Assembly (NCBI GenBank): GCA_963742345.1
Contig: CAVULO010000011.1
Span: 186,001-250,000 of the forward strand
Length of the DNA: 64,000 nucleotides
Origin: Pseudolabrys sp963742345
GTDB taxonomy: Bacteria > Pseudomonadota > Alphaproteobacteria > Rhizobiales > Xanthobacteraceae
Direction: 5' to 3'
The notes beneath the pieces were generated by a model. That model worked only from the letters and a program-made list of their open reading frames with translations. It made no database searches and was not told where the DNA came from. Made by a program: the position numbers and the translations under genes. This document shows, in pieces, positions 1-8,162 of this stretch (position 1 is the first letter of the stretch; each line of letters starts with the position of its first letter).

Positions 1-2
1 TC

Positions 3-362
3 CTGATTTGTCACAGCCTGTCGTGTACCCTCGCCGCGCATTGGGCGTTGCGCGCGGACCCGGGAAGGGTGAAGGCCGCCTTCCTGGTCGCGCCCTCCGA
101 TCTCGCGCGGCCGGACGCACCCGCCCCTACCCGTGATTTCCTGCCGCTACCACGGCAGCGTTTTCCGGTGCCAGCGCTGGTCGTAGCGTCCACGGACGAT
201 GCCTACGTCAAGCCAGCACGCGCGCGTGAATTTGCCGAGGCTTGGGGAGCGGACTACTGCGAACTACCCGAGCTTGGACATATCAACACGATCTCGCGGC
301 TCGGCTTCTGGCCGCAGGGGCTGCTGCTGCTCGGCCGTCTGATCGAGCGGGTCAAGGCGTAA
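3..362 (+). CDS. RBBP9/YdeN-type alpha/beta hydrolase, C-terminal part
   Basis: The open frame runs in from the left edge, so the N-terminus is missing. The first visible residues, ICHSLSC, look like the nucleophile elbow of the RBBP9/YdeN serine hydrolases (H-S-L-x-C), followed by the family's 'FLVAPSD' strand. Further on, 'VASTDDAYV' carries the probable catalytic Asp and 'LGHIN' the probable catalytic His, so the triad order Ser-Asp-His is intact. The family is small (about 180-200 residues) and cytosolic, and its substrates are mostly unknown. The stop lies one base before the GTG of murI, which suggests joint transcription. A TTG at 48 is in frame, but the conserved elbow upstream argues that the protein begins before the window. 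Confidence 0.8.
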   Translation: MICHSLSCTLAAHWALRADPGRVKAAFLVAPSDLARPDAPAPTRDFLPLPRQRFPVPALVVASTDDAYVKPARAREFAEAWGADYCELPELGHINTISRLGFWPQGLLLLGRLIERVKA

Positions 363-363
363 C

Positions 364-1144
364 GTGGCAACGGCTCCGACCATTCTTGTTTTCGATTCCG
401 GGCTCGGCGGCCTCACGGTGTTCCGAGAGGTGAAGGCCGCGCGACCCGATGCGCGTTTCGTATATCTGGCAGACGATGCTGGGTTTCCCTACGGCGACCT
501 GATCGAGGAAAATCTGGTCGAGCGAGTCACCGGCGTGCTCGGCCGGGCCATCGCCGACACCAAACCAGATCTGGTGGTGGTGGCCTGCAACACGGCCTCG
601 ACGCTTGCGCTGACCCAATTGCGAGCACGCTTTTCCGTGCCCTTTGTCGGCACGGTGCCGGCGATCAAGCCGGCCTGCGCTCGGTCGGTGTCGAAGCTCG
701 TGTCGGTACTCGGCACGCAGGCAACTGTCGGGCGCGAATATACGCGCGCACTGATCCGCGAGTATGCGTCGGGTTGCGATGTGCACCTGATCGGTTCGCC
801 GCGGCTCGCGCCCTTTGCCGAAGCCGAACTTGCAGGCTGCCCCGGTGGCCGAGACGGCAATCGCAATGGAGATCGCCGGCTGTTTCATCGAAAAGGATGG
901 GCGGCGCACCGACACGATCGTGCTTGCGTGTACGCATTATCCGCTACTGCTGCAGCGCCTTCGCGCCAACGCGCCGTGGCCCGTCACCTGGCTCGATCCG
1001 GCGCCGGCGATCGCTCGCCGTGTCGCGGATCTGATGCGTGAGCGCGGACCCGGTGATCCACCTCTGCCGTCGCAAATCGCCTTCACGTCGGGACGCACGC
1101 CCTCGCCGAGGCTCGCCGCGGCGCTCGCCGACTATGGCTTTTAG
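364..1144 (+). pseudogene. murI: murI, glutamate racemase, frame broken by one extra base
   Basis: Glutamate racemase makes D-glutamate for peptidoglycan in the cytosol. From the GTG at 364 the first frame reads DSGLGGLTVF (residues 11-20), FPYG (41-44) and VVVACNTAST with the first catalytic Cys at 75. The frame then fails near 830. The next frame carries the second half, including the second catalytic Cys in IVLACTHYPLL, and stops at 1144. Removing one T from the TT at 830-831 restores about 259 residues, the usual family length, with both active-site cysteines. The gene follows a hydrolase by one base and overlaps the end of the convergent terC gene by four bases. Since MurI is normally essential, a sequencing error is more likely than true loss. 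Confidence 0.85.
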
Positions 1145-1752
1145 CCGAACAGATGCGGCTGCACTTCCAAAAAGCCCCGCCAGATCATGTCGACTGCAAC
1201 GTAGAGAATGATCGCCAGACCCAGATATGCGATCCACCGATAGCGGTTGAGCAATCGCGCGACGAAGTTGGCTGCGACACCCATCAGCACGATTGAAAGG
1301 CCCAGCCCGAATACCAGGGCCCCGGGATGGTCGCGCGCGGCACCCGCCACTGCCAGTACGTTGTCGAGCGACATGGAGATGTCAGCGAGCACGATTTGCC
1401 AGGCGGCCTGCGCGAATGTCTTGCGCGGGACGTGCGCGGCCTCGGAGACTTCCGCGCCCGGCCCACGCAGTTCGCGCCACATCTTCCAGCACACCCAAAG
1501 GAGCAATATGCCGCCGGCCAGCAACAGGCCGACAATCGCCAGCAACTGGACCGCAACCGCCGCAAAAGCCAGACGCAAGCCCGTCGCCACGATGATACCG
1601 ACCAGGATGACGCGCGCCCGGCGTTCGGGCGGCAGGCCGGCCGCGGCGAGACCGATAACGACCGCATTGTCGCCGGCCAGCACCAGGTCGATCATGATGA
1701 CCTGGAGCAATGCGGCGATTGCGTCTGGAGTGAAATTGAACAGGCTGCTCAT
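1141..1752 (-). CDS. TerC/YjbE-family integral membrane protein
   Basis: A protein of 203 residues with about seven hydrophobic segments and the TerC-family acidic motifs inside membrane helices: DLVLAGDNA at about 22-30 and DISMSLDN at about 124-131. TerC-family proteins are inner-membrane proteins linked to tellurite resistance or, in better studied members, to metal (Mn) export and metal loading of exported proteins. This short form without accessory domains is the YjbE type. No tellurite genes lie nearby, so a metal-homeostasis role is more likely than tellurite resistance. The gene is convergent with murI and their ends overlap by four bases. Confidence 0.85.
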   Translation of the reverse strand: MSSLFNFTPDAIAALLQVIMIDLVLAGDNAVVIGLAAAGLPPERRARVILVGIIVATGLRLAFAAVAVQLLAIVGLLLAGGILLLWVCWKMWRELRGPGAEVSEAAHVPRKTFAQAAWQIVLADISMSLDNVLAVAGAARDHPGALVFGLGLSIVLMGVAANFVARLLNRYRWIAYLGLAIILYVAVDMIWRGFLEVQPHLFG

Positions 1753-1914
1753 GGGGCCCCATTTCGTTCAATCAGTCCGACATCGCAGCGTTAGAGCTGC
1801 CAGAGGGGCCCGGCCTGACACAACCAAATGGTGTCCGGGCCATCACCCGACAAGCCCGAAGACAGCCACATGCCGGCCACTTCAGCCCTACCCCGCTACC
1901 CGCGCGCACGCGGT

Positions 1915-1943
1915 TTGACAGGCAGTCAGTTCACCCCTAAAAC
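1915..1943 (+). promoter_or_regulatory. Candidate sigma-70-type promoter of rpsD
   Basis: TTGACA at 1915-1920 is a perfect -35 hexamer. A 17-base spacer leads to TAAAAC at 1938-1943, a 4/6 match to the -10. It would start a leader of about 140 bases before rpsD. The rest of the 340-base gap between terC and rpsD holds no convincing gene. Confidence 0.55.
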
Positions 1944-1951
1944 CCGCGCGC

Positions 1952-1975
1952 CTGGCGGATTTTAAGGTCCGCCAG
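1952..1975 (+). promoter_or_regulatory. Hairpin in the rpsD leader
   Basis: A perfect 8-bp inverted repeat (CTGGCGGA / TCCGCCAG) with an 8-base A/T-rich loop lies just after the candidate promoter. Ribosomal protein leaders often carry structured autoregulatory sites. Whether S4 binds here is inference. Confidence 0.35.
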
Positions 1976-2092
1976 ACGTTTCGCGACCCGTGGCAAGGCC
2001 TTGCGCTTACGAGGCTCTGCCTGTCGGTTCCGGCCTCGCCGGGACAGAGGAGGGCGCGATCCTCAGCACAACAACGAAAACCGAGGACGCGA

Positions 2093-2710
2093 ATGACCAA
2101 GCGCATGGAATCCAAGTACAAGATCGACCGCCGGATGGGCGAAAACATCTGGGGCCGGCCGAAAAGCCCGGTGAACCGGCGCGAATATGGCCCCGGCCAG
2201 CATGGCCAGCGCCGCAAGAGCAAGCTCTCCGACTACGGCGTGCAACTCAAGGCCAAGCAGAAGCTGCGCGGTTACTACGGCAACATCTCGGAACGTCAGT
2301 TTCGCGGTATTTACCAGGAAGCGCGGCGCCTCAAGGGCGACAGCGGCGCCCATATGATCGGCCTGTTGGAGCGCCGTCTCGATGCGCTGATTTACCGGGC
2401 CAAGTTCGTGCCCACCGTTTTCGCCGCGCGCCAGTTCATCAACCACGGCCATATCCGCGTGAACGGCAAGCGCGTGACCATCCCCAGTTATCGGGTCAAG
2501 GTCGGCGAAGTCGTCGAGGTAAAGGAAAAGTCGAAGCAGCTGGCACTGGTGATGGAAGCTCAGGCTTTAGCCGAACGCGATGTGCCCGACTATATCGACG
2601 TTGACGGGTCGAAGTTGACCGCCAAGATGACGCGCGTCCCGGTGCTCACTGATGTGCCTTATGCGGTTCAGATGGAGCCGCATCTGGTGGTGGAATACTA
2701 CTCGCGCTGA
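2093..2710 (+). CDS. rpsD: 30S ribosomal protein S4
   Basis: S4 binds 16S rRNA early in small-subunit assembly and sits near the mRNA entry site. The 205-residue protein has the usual alphaproteobacterial length. Its N-terminal basic region holds the family pattern 'SKYKIDRRMGENIWGRPKSP', and the S4 RNA-binding domain lies at about 95-155 ('RRLDALIYRAKF', 'RQFINHGHIRVNGKRV'). The ATG is preceded by a GAGGA ribosome-binding site. The gene stands alone with its own candidate promoter and a downstream hairpin, which is the usual arrangement in Rhizobiales rather than the enteric alpha operon. Confidence 0.97.
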   Translation: MTKRMESKYKIDRRMGENIWGRPKSPVNRREYGPGQHGQRRKSKLSDYGVQLKAKQKLRGYYGNISERQFRGIYQEARRLKGDSGAHMIGLLERRLDALIYRAKFVPTVFAARQFINHGHIRVNGKRVTIPSYRVKVGEVVEVKEKSKQLALVMEAQALAERDVPDYIDVDGSKLTAKMTRVPVLTDVPYAVQMEPHLVVEYYSR

Positions 2711-2757
2711 CGCGAATCAGCACCCGCAAGCGCTTGGCCGGCGTACCCGCGCCGGTC

Positions 2758-2802
2758 GGGGCTGCGCCCAAAAAGGCGCGGGCCCCCTGAATTTCGTTTC
2801 TT
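2758..2802 (+). terminator. Terminator-like hairpin after rpsD
   Basis: An imperfect GC-rich stem (GGGGC-GCGCC against GGCGC-GCCCC, about 2758-2768 with 2775-2786) has an A-rich loop and is followed by a T-rich stretch (ATTTCGTTTCTT). It lies 48 bases after the rpsD stop. The mismatches in the stem lower confidence. Confidence 0.5.
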
Positions 2803-2970
2803 CCAGCCGTGCCAAATTCGGCGTGTTTGTTGAGTTATCCCCGACTAAAGGGGTAGTGCACAGCTTATTTTGTGGCAGCATTGCGACAATTCTCTACATT
2901 TAGTAGGCGAAAAGCGCTAGTAACAAACGCTGTCCTCGAATCAGGAGGACATGCCTAGGGAGACTCCGCG

Positions 2971-3204
2971 ATGAAAGGGATCGATACTCTCAAAGAGTGG
3001 ATCGGGGCGTTGACGGAATTAGCTCTGATGCTGCTGGCACTGGCGATTGTGCTTTCGCTATTGGTCGGCGCCAACCTGCCGTTCTTCGGCGCTGTGACAG
3101 CAAACATCATGGCTTGGGTGAAAGACATGGGCGGGAACGGTCTCGTCGGTCTGATCACTCTCGGGATCGTCCTCTGGCTGTTCTCGAACCGGAAAATGGC
3201 CTGA
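2971..3204 (+). CDS. Small two-helix membrane protein, first of a paralogous pair
   Basis: A 77-residue protein with hydrophobic helices at about 14-34 and 56-71 joined by a loop containing LPFFGAVTANIMAW. It aligns along most of its length with the next protein (3306-3560): both have an E-L-x(5)-LA start to helix 1 and a 'xGLxxLxxLGxxxWL/YL-x-x-NR' helix 2. No enzymatic motif is visible and the function is unknown. The start has a GGGAGA ribosome-binding site. The pair follows rpsD but is separated from it by a terminator-like hairpin, so it is probably transcribed alone. Confidence 0.75.
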   Translation: MKGIDTLKEWIGALTELALMLLALAIVLSLLVGANLPFFGAVTANIMAWVKDMGGNGLVGLITLGIVLWLFSNRKMA

Positions 3205-3247
3205 CGCCCGCGTGCGGCTAGCCTGATCAGTTTTGCTGACGCAATCA

Positions 3248-3272
3248 GGGTGGGGGGCCAGACCCCCCACCC
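3248..3272 (+). promoter_or_regulatory. Perfect hairpin between the paralogous membrane-protein genes
   Basis: A perfect 10-bp stem (GGGTGGGGGG / CCCCCCACCC) with a 5-base loop lies between the two genes. No T-run follows, so it is more likely an mRNA-stabilising or partial-termination element than a full terminator. Confidence 0.5.
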
Positions 3273-3305
3273 GTAGGCCGTATGTGTCATCAAGAGGTTC
3301 TCGCC

Positions 3306-3560
3306 ATGCGTAAATTCATGGCCAACATGGCCACCGCAAAACAGATCCTGTGGGAATGCGTCGAGCTTGGCTTCGTTACCATTCTCGCGATCATGCTGAT
3401 CTACCTGATCCTGGGGCAAGGCTCAGGGGTGTTCGTGCTGTCGGTCGCCGAAAATGTCACGAAGTTTGCCAACGGCGTGCCGACGCAGAGCCTGATCGGA
3501 CTGGCTTTGCTCCTGGGCGTCATCTACCTGATCATGAACCGCGCGAACCGCACGCGTTAG
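3306..3560 (+). CDS. Small two-helix membrane protein, second of a paralogous pair
   Basis: An 84-residue protein from the ATG at 3306, which has an AGAGG ribosome-binding site 9 bases upstream. An earlier in-frame ATG at 3282 lacks one. There are two hydrophobic segments, about 19-41 and 62-78, and a polar loop with SVAENVTKFANG between them. It is clearly related to the product of 2971-3204, with conserved helix-end motifs and a terminal NR. Function is unknown. The hairpin between the two genes could give them different expression levels. Confidence 0.75.
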   Translation: MRKFMANMATAKQILWECVELGFVTILAIMLIYLILGQGSGVFVLSVAENVTKFANGVPTQSLIGLALLLGVIYLIMNRANRTR

Positions 3561-3661
3561 CCGAAAACGCCAGCGCGGCAGGCGAAGCTCCTCGCCGCAG
3601 GTAGCGGGCCTCCCGGCATTGGCGTAGAAGGCAATCAGCCTCTGCCAAGCCGGTTTCATCA

Positions 3662-4579
3662 ATGTCGAACCTAAACCGTCGCGGGTTTCTTGCAGCCACC
3701 GCCGCGAGTCTCGTCGCGCGGACGCTGCCGGCCTTCGCAGCGCCCGCCTTTGCATTCAAGCACGGCGCCTTTGAAGTCTCGGTTGTCAGCGACGGCCATC
3801 TGGTGTTGCCGACGAGCTTTCTTGCGCCCGATGCACCGCCGGCCGAACGCGCAGGGCTGCTCAAGGCGGCCGACCAAACAGGCGAGCAATACAATTCGCC
3901 AACCAACGTGACGTTGATCCGCACGCCGAACGATCTCATCCTTGTCGACATGGGGTCAGGCGACCGCTTCATGCCGACGGCGGGCAAGCTGTGGGACAAT
4001 CTCAAAACTGCCGGCATCGACAAGGCCAAGATTACCAAGGTGATTTTCACGCATGGCCATCCCGATCATCTGTGGGGCACGGTCGACGAACTCGATGAGC
4101 TGGTGACCCCGGATGCAACGTTTTTTGTTGCAGGCGCCGAGTGGGCCTTCTGGCACGGCGACAACGCCACGCGCGGTCTGCCGACCGATCGCGCGGGTTT
4201 CGTCACCGGCGCGCGCCGCAACTACGCGGCGATCAAGGACAAGGTGAAAATGGTCAAATCCGGCGACGAGATCGTCGCCGGTTTGCGAGTTATTGATACG
4301 CTGGGCCATACGCAGGGCCACGTTTCGCTGGAACTCGTCGGCGGTTATGGCTTGATCATAGGCGGCGACGTTCTCACGCACCCGCTGATTTCGTTCCAGC
4401 ACCCCGAATGGAAGCCCACCGCCGACCATGTGCCGGATCAGGCGGCAGCAACGCGACGCAAGCTGCTTGACCGGCTCGCCACTGACCGCTCCAGGCTGAT
4501 CGGCTTCCACCTGCCCTATCCGGGCATCGGAATCGTCGAGCGCAAGGACAGCGCCTACCGCTTCGTCGCCGCCGTCTAG
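3662..4579 (+). CDS. Tat-exported MBL-fold metallo-hydrolase
   Basis: A 305-residue metallo-beta-lactamase-fold protein. The N-terminus NRRGFLAATAASL is a twin-arginine signal peptide with likely cleavage after AFA (about residue 27), so the folded enzyme should be periplasmic. The zinc motif HGHPDH is at 131-136. Later family positions are also present: a His in LGHTQGHVSL, an Asp in IGGDVLTH, and a final His in GFHLPYPG. The arrangement resembles the methyl-parathion-hydrolase/lactonase branch, but the substrate cannot be read from sequence. The ribosome-binding site before 3662 is weak. The gene's end overlaps the convergent small membrane-protein gene by four bases. Confidence 0.85.
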   Translation: MSNLNRRGFLAATAASLVARTLPAFAAPAFAFKHGAFEVSVVSDGHLVLPTSFLAPDAPPAERAGLLKAADQTGEQYNSPTNVTLIRTPNDLILVDMGSGDRFMPTAGKLWDNLKTAGIDKAKITKVIFTHGHPDHLWGTVDELDELVTPDATFFVAGAEWAFWHGDNATRGLPTDRAGFVTGARRNYAAIKDKVKMVKSGDEIVAGLRVIDTLGHTQGHVSLELVGGYGLIIGGDVLTHPLISFQHPEWKPTADHVPDQAAATRRKLLDRLATDRSRLIGFHLPYPGIGIVERKDSAYRFVAAV

Positions 4580-4854
4580 TAAGGCGCAGGCACGACCAGC
4601 GCGGCGAGCGCACCTGCAACCGGCACACAAGCGGCCGCCAATCCGAGACCTGCTTTGCCTCGTGCATTAAAAACAAATCCGGCGATGGGAGCTGCGACAC
4701 AGCCGATCACCGCGGCAATATAGCCTGCCGCCACCAGAGATCCGGCATGCGTGCTTTCCGGGCCGCCCCCGAACATAAAACCTGATACGCCCACGAGCAG
4801 TGCCGCGAGCGCGAGATCAGCGATCGTCGCCAGGATAAGAAAAACCTTCGCCAC
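4576..4854 (-). CDS. Small three-helix membrane protein next to grxD
   Basis: A hydrophobic protein of about 92 residues from a GTG at 4854, with three likely membrane helices: AKVFLILATIADLALAALLV, a central segment with YIAAVIGCVAAPIAGF, and AACVPVAGALAALVV. The same frame stays open upstream, but that part is the grxD coding region read out of frame, so the start is placed just after the grxD stop. No family is recognised. The start is uncertain because the GTG lacks a clear ribosome-binding site. Confidence 0.5.
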   Translation of the reverse strand: MAKVFLILATIADLALAALLVGVSGFMFGGGPESTHAGSLVAAGYIAAVIGCVAAPIAGFVFNARGKAGLGLAAACVPVAGALAALVVPAPY

Positions 4855-4868
4855 ACGCAGACGCCGCG

Positions 4869-5201
4869 TCAGGCCGGTTGCTGGACGGTCACGCCCTTCG
4901 CTTTCAAAGTCTGCTGCAACTCGCCGGCCTGGAACATCTCGCGGATGATGTCGCATCCACCGACAAACTCGCCCTTCACATAGAGCTGGGGAATTGTCGG
5001 CCAGTTTGAATAGCTTTTGATACCGTTCCGGATTTCTTCGGATTCGAGCACGTTGATGCCTTTGTACGCGACGCCGAGATGGTCGAGGATCTGCACGACC
5101 TGCCCGGAAAATCCGCACATCGGAAATTGCGGCGTGCCCTTCATGAACAGCACCACGTCGTTGGCCTTCACTTCATTGTCGATGAATTGCTCGATGCCCA
5201 T
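4869..5201 (-). CDS. grxD: Monothiol glutaredoxin, Grx4/GrxD type
   Basis: A 110-residue monothiol glutaredoxin with the signature CGFS, active Cys at about 29 in FPMCGFSGQ. These proteins bind a [2Fe-2S] cluster with glutathione and carry clusters to target proteins, often together with BolA. A bolA-like gene lies 0.5 kb upstream on the same strand, which fits a shared Fe-S/iron-regulation role. The family's glutathione-contacting parts WPTIPQLYV and GGCDI are present. The start ATG has an AGGA ribosome-binding site. Confidence 0.95.
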   Translation of the reverse strand: MGIEQFIDNEVKANDVVLFMKGTPQFPMCGFSGQVVQILDHLGVAYKGINVLESEEIRNGIKSYSNWPTIPQLYVKGEFVGGCDIIREMFQAGELQQTLKAKGVTVQQPA

Positions 5202-5288
5202 GGCTCATCCTGTTGGGCGGCACAGCCGCCTCTTCACCGATATATGTACCTTAAAAGTTACCGCCAACCCAACAGGACTTAGGGAAAT

Positions 5289-5699
5289 TCATCGACTTTT
5301 GGGGGCATAAAATGTGCCTTCCACCTCGAAAAGGTCGTCCTGATTGAGCCTGGCGACCTCGACAATGGTGCGCGGCGGGTACGGGCCGCCGGTCCAAAGC
5401 TCCTCCTGCACCTTGTTTGCAAGCGGACGCAATCGGTTCATATCGGTCACGAAAATGGTCAACCGGACACAATCCGCCAGACCGGCACCTTCGGATTCCG
5501 CGATCAGCTTCATGTTCATGAATGCCTGGCGGATACGTGCTTCATCGCCCTCGACCAGGCGGTTATTGGTCGGATTGATACCGCGCATGCCCGCCACGAA
5601 TACAAAGTCGCCGGCGCGCGCGCCGAGGCTCCAGGTGCCGGTCGGCGCGATCGCGCCGTTGGGTGAGAGAACGCGAACGCCGCGTCCGGAATTCATCAA
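5289..5699 (-). CDS. RidA/YjgF/YER057c-family protein
   Basis: A 136-residue protein of the RidA family, which includes deaminases that clear reactive enamine/imine intermediates. The C-terminal signature is PYPPRTIVEVARL with the conserved Arg at about 110, followed by FEVEGTFYAP. The fold is a trimer of chorismate-mutase-like subunits. The ATG overlaps the stop of the upstream bolA-like gene, so the two are probably co-translated. The N-terminus 'LSPNGAIAPTGTWSLGARAG' is longer than in RidA itself, so it is a family member rather than the orthologue, and its true substrate is unknown. Confidence 0.85.
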   Translation of the reverse strand: MMNSGRGVRVLSPNGAIAPTGTWSLGARAGDFVFVAGMRGINPTNNRLVEGDEARIRQAFMNMKLIAESEGAGLADCVRLTIFVTDMNRLRPLANKVQEELWTGGPYPPRTIVEVARLNQDDLFEVEGTFYAPKSR

Positions 5700-5926
5700 G
5701 GCGTGCCGGTTTGCAAAGCGAGCGCGTGCAGCACGCCGCCCATTTGGCCCTTAAGTGCCTCGTAGACCAGCTGATGCTGTTGCACCCGCGACTTGCCCTT
5801 GAATGAGGCCGCGATGACCGTGGCGGCGTAATGGTCGCCGTCGCCCGCGAGGTCACGGATCGTCACCTGCGCGTCGGGGATGTGCGCCTTGATCAGCCGC
5901 TCGATATCACCGGCTTGCATGGCCAT
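5696..5926 (-). CDS. BolA-family protein
   Basis: A 76-residue BolA-like protein with the alpha-beta core and the typical stretch 'GDGDHYAATVIAASFKGKSR' followed by RVQQHQLVYEALKG, where the conserved HxxVY-x-AL helix and its His lie. BolA/IbaG proteins form [2Fe-2S]-bridged complexes with monothiol glutaredoxins, and grxD lies just downstream. Short members like this resemble IbaG more than BolA. The gene overlaps the ridA-like gene and lies 22 bases after purL, so it is probably in the purL transcript. Confidence 0.9.
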   Translation of the reverse strand: MAMQAGDIERLIKAHIPDAQVTIRDLAGDGDHYAATVIAASFKGKSRVQQHQLVYEALKGQMGGVLHALALQTGTP

Positions 5927-5948
5927 TGGCCGGCCCTCATGAGGTCGT

Positions 5949-8159
5949 TCACAGCTCGCCGGCCATGTAGGCCGGCAACCAGCTTTCGAAACGCTCGCGC
6001 AGAATCGTGACTAGGATGGGACGCTCGCCCGCTAGCGTCAATGTGTCGCCGCCGGTCTTGCCGATCGCCCACACCGGCACGTTGGCGGCCCTGGCGCGGG
6101 CAAGCACGGCGTCCACCTGCGGTGCCCGCACGGTGACGAGATAACGCGCCTGATCCTCGCCAAACCAATGGGCATGACCGGGGATATCGGACGGCGCCGC
6201 GGATAGTTGCGCACCGATACCGGATGCCATCGCCATTTCGGCAAGACCAACCAGCAGACCTCCGTCGGAAAGGTCGTGCGCCGCCGTAGCGGTTCCGTCG
6301 AGGATCAGCGCGCGCGCAAAATCGCCGTTCTCGCGTTCCTCGGTGAGGTCGACGGGCGGCGGGGCGCCCTCTTCCCGCCCGCAAATTTCGCGCAAGTACA
6401 TCGACTGGCCGAGCCAGCCCGTGGTCTCGCCAATCAACAGAATAATTTCATCGGCATTTTTGAATGCGAGCGTGGCCGATGTCTTGAAATCGTCGATAAG
6501 GCCCACCCCGCCGATCGACGGCGTTGGCAGGATCGCGCGGCCATTGGTTTCGTTGTAGAGCGACACATTGCCGGAGACGACCGGGAAGTCGAGCGCCTTG
6601 CAGGCTTCCGCAATGCCGCGGATGCAGCCGACCAACTGGCCCATGATCTCCGGGCGCTCCGGATTGCCGAAATTCAAATTGTCGGTGACCGCGAGCGGCT
6701 TGGCGCCGACGGCCGTGAGATTGCGCCAGCATTCCGCCACCGCCTGCTTGCCGCCTTCGAACGGATCGGCCTCGCAATAACGCGGCGTCACATCGGTGGT
6801 GAGCGCAAGTCCTTTCGGTCCGTCTTCGATGCGCACGACCGCAGCATCGCCGCCAGGCCGCTGCACCGTGTTGCCGAGAATAACGTGGTCGTACTGCTCC
6901 CACACCCATCGCTTGGAGCAGAGATCGGGCGCCGCCAGCAATTTCTCCAGCGCTTCGACGACGCCGACCGGCGCGTCGACGCTTTCGGCCTCGATCTCTT
7001 CCAGCTTCGCCGCATGGACGAAGGGCCGCTTGTATTCCGGCGCCTGGTCGCCGAGTTCCTTGATCGGCAGGTCAGCCATCACGTCGCCGCCGTGGCGCAC
7101 GATGAAGCGCTTGGTTGGCGTGGTCTCGCCTACCACCGCGAAATCGAGCCCCCATTTGCGGAAGATCGCTTCGGCTTCCTTTTCCTTGTCGGGCTTGAGC
7201 ACCATGAGCATGCGCTCCTGGCTTTCCGACAGCATCATCTCATAGGCGCTCATGCCTTCCTCACGGCACGGCACCTTGTCGAGATCGAGCGTGACGCCGA
7301 GATCACCCTTGGCACCCATCTCCACGGCGGAGCACGTGAGGCCCGCCGCGCCCATGTCCTGAATGGCGATGACGCAACCCTTCTGCATGATCTCAAGGCA
7401 GGCCTCGAGCAGGAGCTTTTCGGAAAACGGATCGCCCACCTGCACGGTCGGACGCTTGCCTTCCGAGTCCTCATCGAATTCTGCCGAAGCCATCGAGGCG
7501 CCGTGGATGCCGTCGCGCCCGGTTTTCGAGCCGAGATAGACGATCGGCATGCCGACACCGGAAGCGGCGGCGTAAAAGATCTGGTCCTTGCGCACGATGC
7601 CGACCGCCATGGCATTGACCAGGCAGTTGCCGTCGTAGCGCTGGTGAAACCGCACCGAGCCGCCCACCGTCGGCACGCCGAATGAATTGCCATAACCGCC
7701 GATGCCGGCGACCACGCCGGACACGAGATGACGCGTTTTCGGATGTGACGGGGCCCCAAAAGAAAGCGCATTCAGACAGGCGATGGGCCGCGCGCCCATG
7801 GTGAACACGTCACGCAGAATGCCGCCGACGCCGGTCGCCGCGCCCTGATAGGGCTCGATGTAGCTCGGATGGTTGTGGCTCTCCATCTTGAACGCGCAGG
7901 CGAGGCCGTCGCCGATGTCGATGACGCCGGCATTCTCGCCCGGCCCCTGGATCACCCACGCGCCCTTGGTCGGCAGCGTGCGCAGATGGATCTTCGACGA
8001 TTTGTACGAGCAGTGCTCGTTCCACATCGCCGAAAAAATGCCGAGCTCGGTGAGCGAGGGCTCGCGGCCGATCAACTTCAGAATGCGCTCGTATTCATCC
8101 GCCTTGAGGCCGTGCTCGGCGATCAGCTCGGGCGTGATGCGAGGTTCGTTGCGGATCAC
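5949..8159 (-). CDS. purL: Phosphoribosylformylglycinamidine synthase, large (PurL) subunit
   Basis: A 736-residue ATP-dependent synthetase subunit that converts FGAR to FGAM in purine synthesis. It is the small PurL form that needs PurS and PurQ, both encoded just upstream on the same strand. Visible family parts are WNEHCSYKSSK near residue 45, FKMESHNHPS with the catalytic His near 94, DMGAAGLTCS near 265, and the second AIRS-type half with TDNLNFGNPE and HDLSDGGL. The GTG start at 8159 lies three bases after the purQ stop. Codon use and length are ordinary for the order. Confidence 0.97.
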   Translation of the reverse strand: MIRNEPRITPELIAEHGLKADEYERILKLIGREPSLTELGIFSAMWNEHCSYKSSKIHLRTLPTKGAWVIQGPGENAGVIDIGDGLACAFKMESHNHPSYIEPYQGAATGVGGILRDVFTMGARPIACLNALSFGAPSHPKTRHLVSGVVAGIGGYGNSFGVPTVGGSVRFHQRYDGNCLVNAMAVGIVRKDQIFYAAASGVGMPIVYLGSKTGRDGIHGASMASAEFDEDSEGKRPTVQVGDPFSEKLLLEACLEIMQKGCVIAIQDMGAAGLTCSAVEMGAKGDLGVTLDLDKVPCREEGMSAYEMMLSESQERMLMVLKPDKEKEAEAIFRKWGLDFAVVGETTPTKRFIVRHGGDVMADLPIKELGDQAPEYKRPFVHAAKLEEIEAESVDAPVGVVEALEKLLAAPDLCSKRWVWEQYDHVILGNTVQRPGGDAAVVRIEDGPKGLALTTDVTPRYCEADPFEGGKQAVAECWRNLTAVGAKPLAVTDNLNFGNPERPEIMGQLVGCIRGIAEACKALDFPVVSGNVSLYNETNGRAILPTPSIGGVGLIDDFKTSATLAFKNADEIILLIGETTGWLGQSMYLREICGREEGAPPPVDLTEERENGDFARALILDGTATAAHDLSDGGLLVGLAEMAMASGIGAQLSAAPSDIPGHAHWFGEDQARYLVTVRAPQVDAVLARARAANVPVWAIGKTGGDTLTLAGERPILVTILRERFESWLPAYMAGEL

Positions 8160-8162
8160 AGA

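Noticed and set aside
1141..1752. Tellurite resistance locus
   Set aside because: Only a lone YjbE/TerC-type gene; no other ter genes. A metal-homeostasis role is more likely.
3282..3305. Earlier ATG for the second small membrane protein
   Set aside because: No ribosome-binding site; the paralogue alignment and AGAGG site favour 3306.
6207..7685. 492-codon open frame opposite purL
   Set aside because: Antisense shadow of a well conserved gene in GC-rich DNA; low-complexity basic product, no ribosome-binding site or family.
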